Shown: in pieces, positions 5,449-6,633 of the stretch
Position numbering within the stretch: the first letter of the stretch is position 1
How the letters are laid out: each line of letters begins with the position of its first letter
Origin: Coriobacteriia bacterium
GTDB taxonomy: Bacteria > Actinomycetota > Coriobacteriia > Anaerosomatales > JAHIQC01
Direction of reading: 5' to 3'
Length of the DNA: 6,633 nt
Assembly: GCA_030653635.1 (NCBI GenBank)
Contig: JAURYZ010000102.1
Span: 1 to 6,633, forward strand
Notes under the pieces: model-generated
Database searches by the model: none
Seen by the model: only the letters and a program-made list of their open reading frames with translations
Told to the model about the DNA's origin: nothing
Translations under genes and position numbers: made by a program

Positions 5449-6633
5449 CTAACCGGATTTCGACGGTGAGCTCGCCCACTCCCACACATCCGCCTTCACG
5501 CGCTCGTAGTTCGCGTCGAGTTCGGGCTGCAAGAGAACCAGCGCGGCGATGCGACGCACCATCTCGGTGACGTAGCGCGCCTCCTCGGACTTGAGATCAC
5601 GCCCCAGCAGCGCGCGCTCCCGATAACTCAGCCACTTCTTGATGACCTGGTAACCGCCGATGGTATAGCGCCACACATTGGCCGACACGCAACTCCAGTA
5701 CGCGACATCGTTGAGATAGATGTCAAAACACGTCTCGCCGAGGAGGGCTATCGCGGTCTCGGCCGACATGCCGAGTGACTCGGCGTGCTCGGCGATAGCG
5801 ACGCGCTCCTCATCTGTGTAGGCTCGCTCGGAGAGCGTGCCGGTCGAGGGCATGGTGATGCCGCCCTTGCCGGCGATGCCCCAGCGCGCCGTGACGGCGA
5901 GATCAGTGGCGGGGTCGAGCGGCACGGAATGCACGGCAGATAGTGCACCCATGCCAATCCCGCCCTGGAAGCCCGTCGAGGGATCCAATAGCGACGAAAC
6001 CCGTTCACCCAAGACTGCTGATTCTATGAGCAGGCCCGCGGATGACGGAAGCGGGATGCGAGGCCAGTCTGCGACGAGGGCGTCTGTATTCTCTTGCCGG
6101 AATGTGGGGGCATTGAGGACTGCTACTGAATGCATGAAGGGAGCTTGCGGTTCACCCTCGGTTTCTCCGAGGTACCCCCTCGCCTTCGATGACAGGTTAG
6201 CCCTGACCCCCGATTGTGGGCACAAAGTGGCTTCGTCGAGACCAATGGATGCAGGGAAGTAGCTGGACAGACCGTTGCCCATGTTGTCACCAACATATCG
6301 TGTTACATAACCTCGATTGAATGCAGCCTTGGGTTCGCTCTGCCTCGCCTCGAGCCACAGCGTCTGCCCATCAACGTTACGCACGTATTGTGCACGCTTC
6401 TCGTCGAGCAACTTCGTCTCCGGCTCCCAATACAACCACCGCACGTCGAACGGCCTGTACGCATAAGGAATCACCTGCTCGGGGACGAATCCCTTGGCCA
6501 CCAGCGCCCGTCGCGTCGCGAGCGCATCGAACCGATTGCCGGCTCTCATCACCGAAGGCCATCGTGCCGCGATTTCGGCGTCGCCGACTACGGGATCCAA
6601 GTACACTCGAATCCGCTCCACGAGCCGGTCGTG
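5449..6633 (-). CDS. C-terminal part of a type ISP-like restriction-modification enzyme
   Basis: The visible 394 residues are the end of a larger protein whose start lies beyond the right edge; the frame is open to 6633. It resembles the coupler/target-recognition end of single-chain type ISP enzymes, which combine nuclease, helicase and N6-adenine methylase in one long polypeptide. Signs are PYAYRPFDVRWLYWEPETK (about residues 57-75), DEKRAQYV and RQSEPKAAFNRGYVTR soon after, and near the end YTIGGYQVIKKWLSYRE (323-339) followed by an EEARYVTEMVRRIAALV helix. These match C-termini I associate with that group, but the catalytic domains are outside the window, so a stand-alone methylase or related Eco57I-like enzyme is possible. 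The internal GTG at 6621 is not a likely start, as family proteins are far longer. It ends 85 bases before the toxin gene, same strand. Confidence 0.7.
   Translation of the reverse strand, partial: HDRLVERIRVYLDPVVGDAEIAARWPSVMRAGNRFDALATRRALVAKGFVPEQVIPYAYRPFDVRWLYWEPETKLLDEKRAQYVRNVDGQTLWLEARQSEPKAAFNRGYVTRYVGDNMGNGLSSYFPASIGLDEATLCPQSGVRANLSSKARGYLGETEGEPQAPFMHSVAVLNAPTFRQENTDALVADWPRIPLPSSAGLLIESAVLGERVSSLLDPSTGFQGGIGMGALSAVHSVPLDPATDLAVTARWGIAGKGGITMPSTGTLSERAYTDEERVAIAEHAESLGMSAETAIALLGETCFDIYLNDVAYWSCVSANVWRYTIGGYQVIKKWLSYRERALLGRDLKSEEARYVTEMVRRIAALVLLQPELDANYERVKADVWEWASSPSKSG

Noticed and set aside
5364..5489. A longer HigB start near 5489.
   Set aside because: It would begin inside the restriction gene, cross the predicted promoter and operator, and add an Arg/Asn-rich lead absent from the family.

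Overview
The window reads as bacterial chromosomal DNA of fairly high G+C. The AGGAGG-type ribosome binding sites, overlapping stop and start codons, and an RR/HK/BcrA-like ABC cassette would fit an actinobacterial-type genome, perhaps Coriobacteriia-like. That placement is an impression from protein style and composition, not a database result. All genes are on the minus strand except a two-gene toxin-antitoxin (TA) module at about 3151-3821.

Region 1 (1-2887, minus strand, read right to left) is one operon. It encodes an OmpR-family response regulator, a short soluble histidine kinase, a BcrA-like ABC ATPase and the start of an ABC-2 permease that runs off the left edge. The order and tight spacing (1-bp gap, 73-bp gap, ATGA overlap) suggest a sensor-controlled export or immunity pump of the bacitracin/lantibiotic type. 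The kinase is odd in two ways: it has no membrane segment and its G1 ATP-lid box is degenerate.

Region 2 (2888-3150) is a divergent intergenic space. It holds a small palindrome before the response-regulator gene, an 11-bp tandem repeat, and a promoter for the plus-strand TA module. A perfect 7-bp inverted repeat overlaps the -10 box and abuts the ribosome binding site, which is the expected layout of an autoregulatory operator.

Region 3 (3151-3821, plus strand) is a Phd/YefM-type antitoxin followed by an overlapping VapC PIN-domain RNase toxin. It converges on region 4 across a short spacer (3822-3931) with two back-to-back hairpins.

Region 4 (3932-5363, minus strand) is a second TA module. 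It pairs a HigB/RelE-fold toxin, probably starting at TTG, with a 366-residue HigA-type antitoxin in which an N-terminal HTH is fused to an intact ImmA/IrrE metallopeptidase (HEAAH). Its AT-rich upstream region has a sigma70-like promoter (TTGAAT-17-TAAAGT) overlapping an imperfect palindrome.

Region 5 (5449-6633, minus strand) is the C-terminal ~394 residues of a large enzyme that resembles the target-recognition end of type ISP restriction-modification proteins. Regions 3-5 look like the edge of a defence or mobile island beside an export operon. The most interesting object is the ISP-like gene followed closely by a HigB/HigA-ImmA pair. Whether the two act together cannot be decided from sequence alone.
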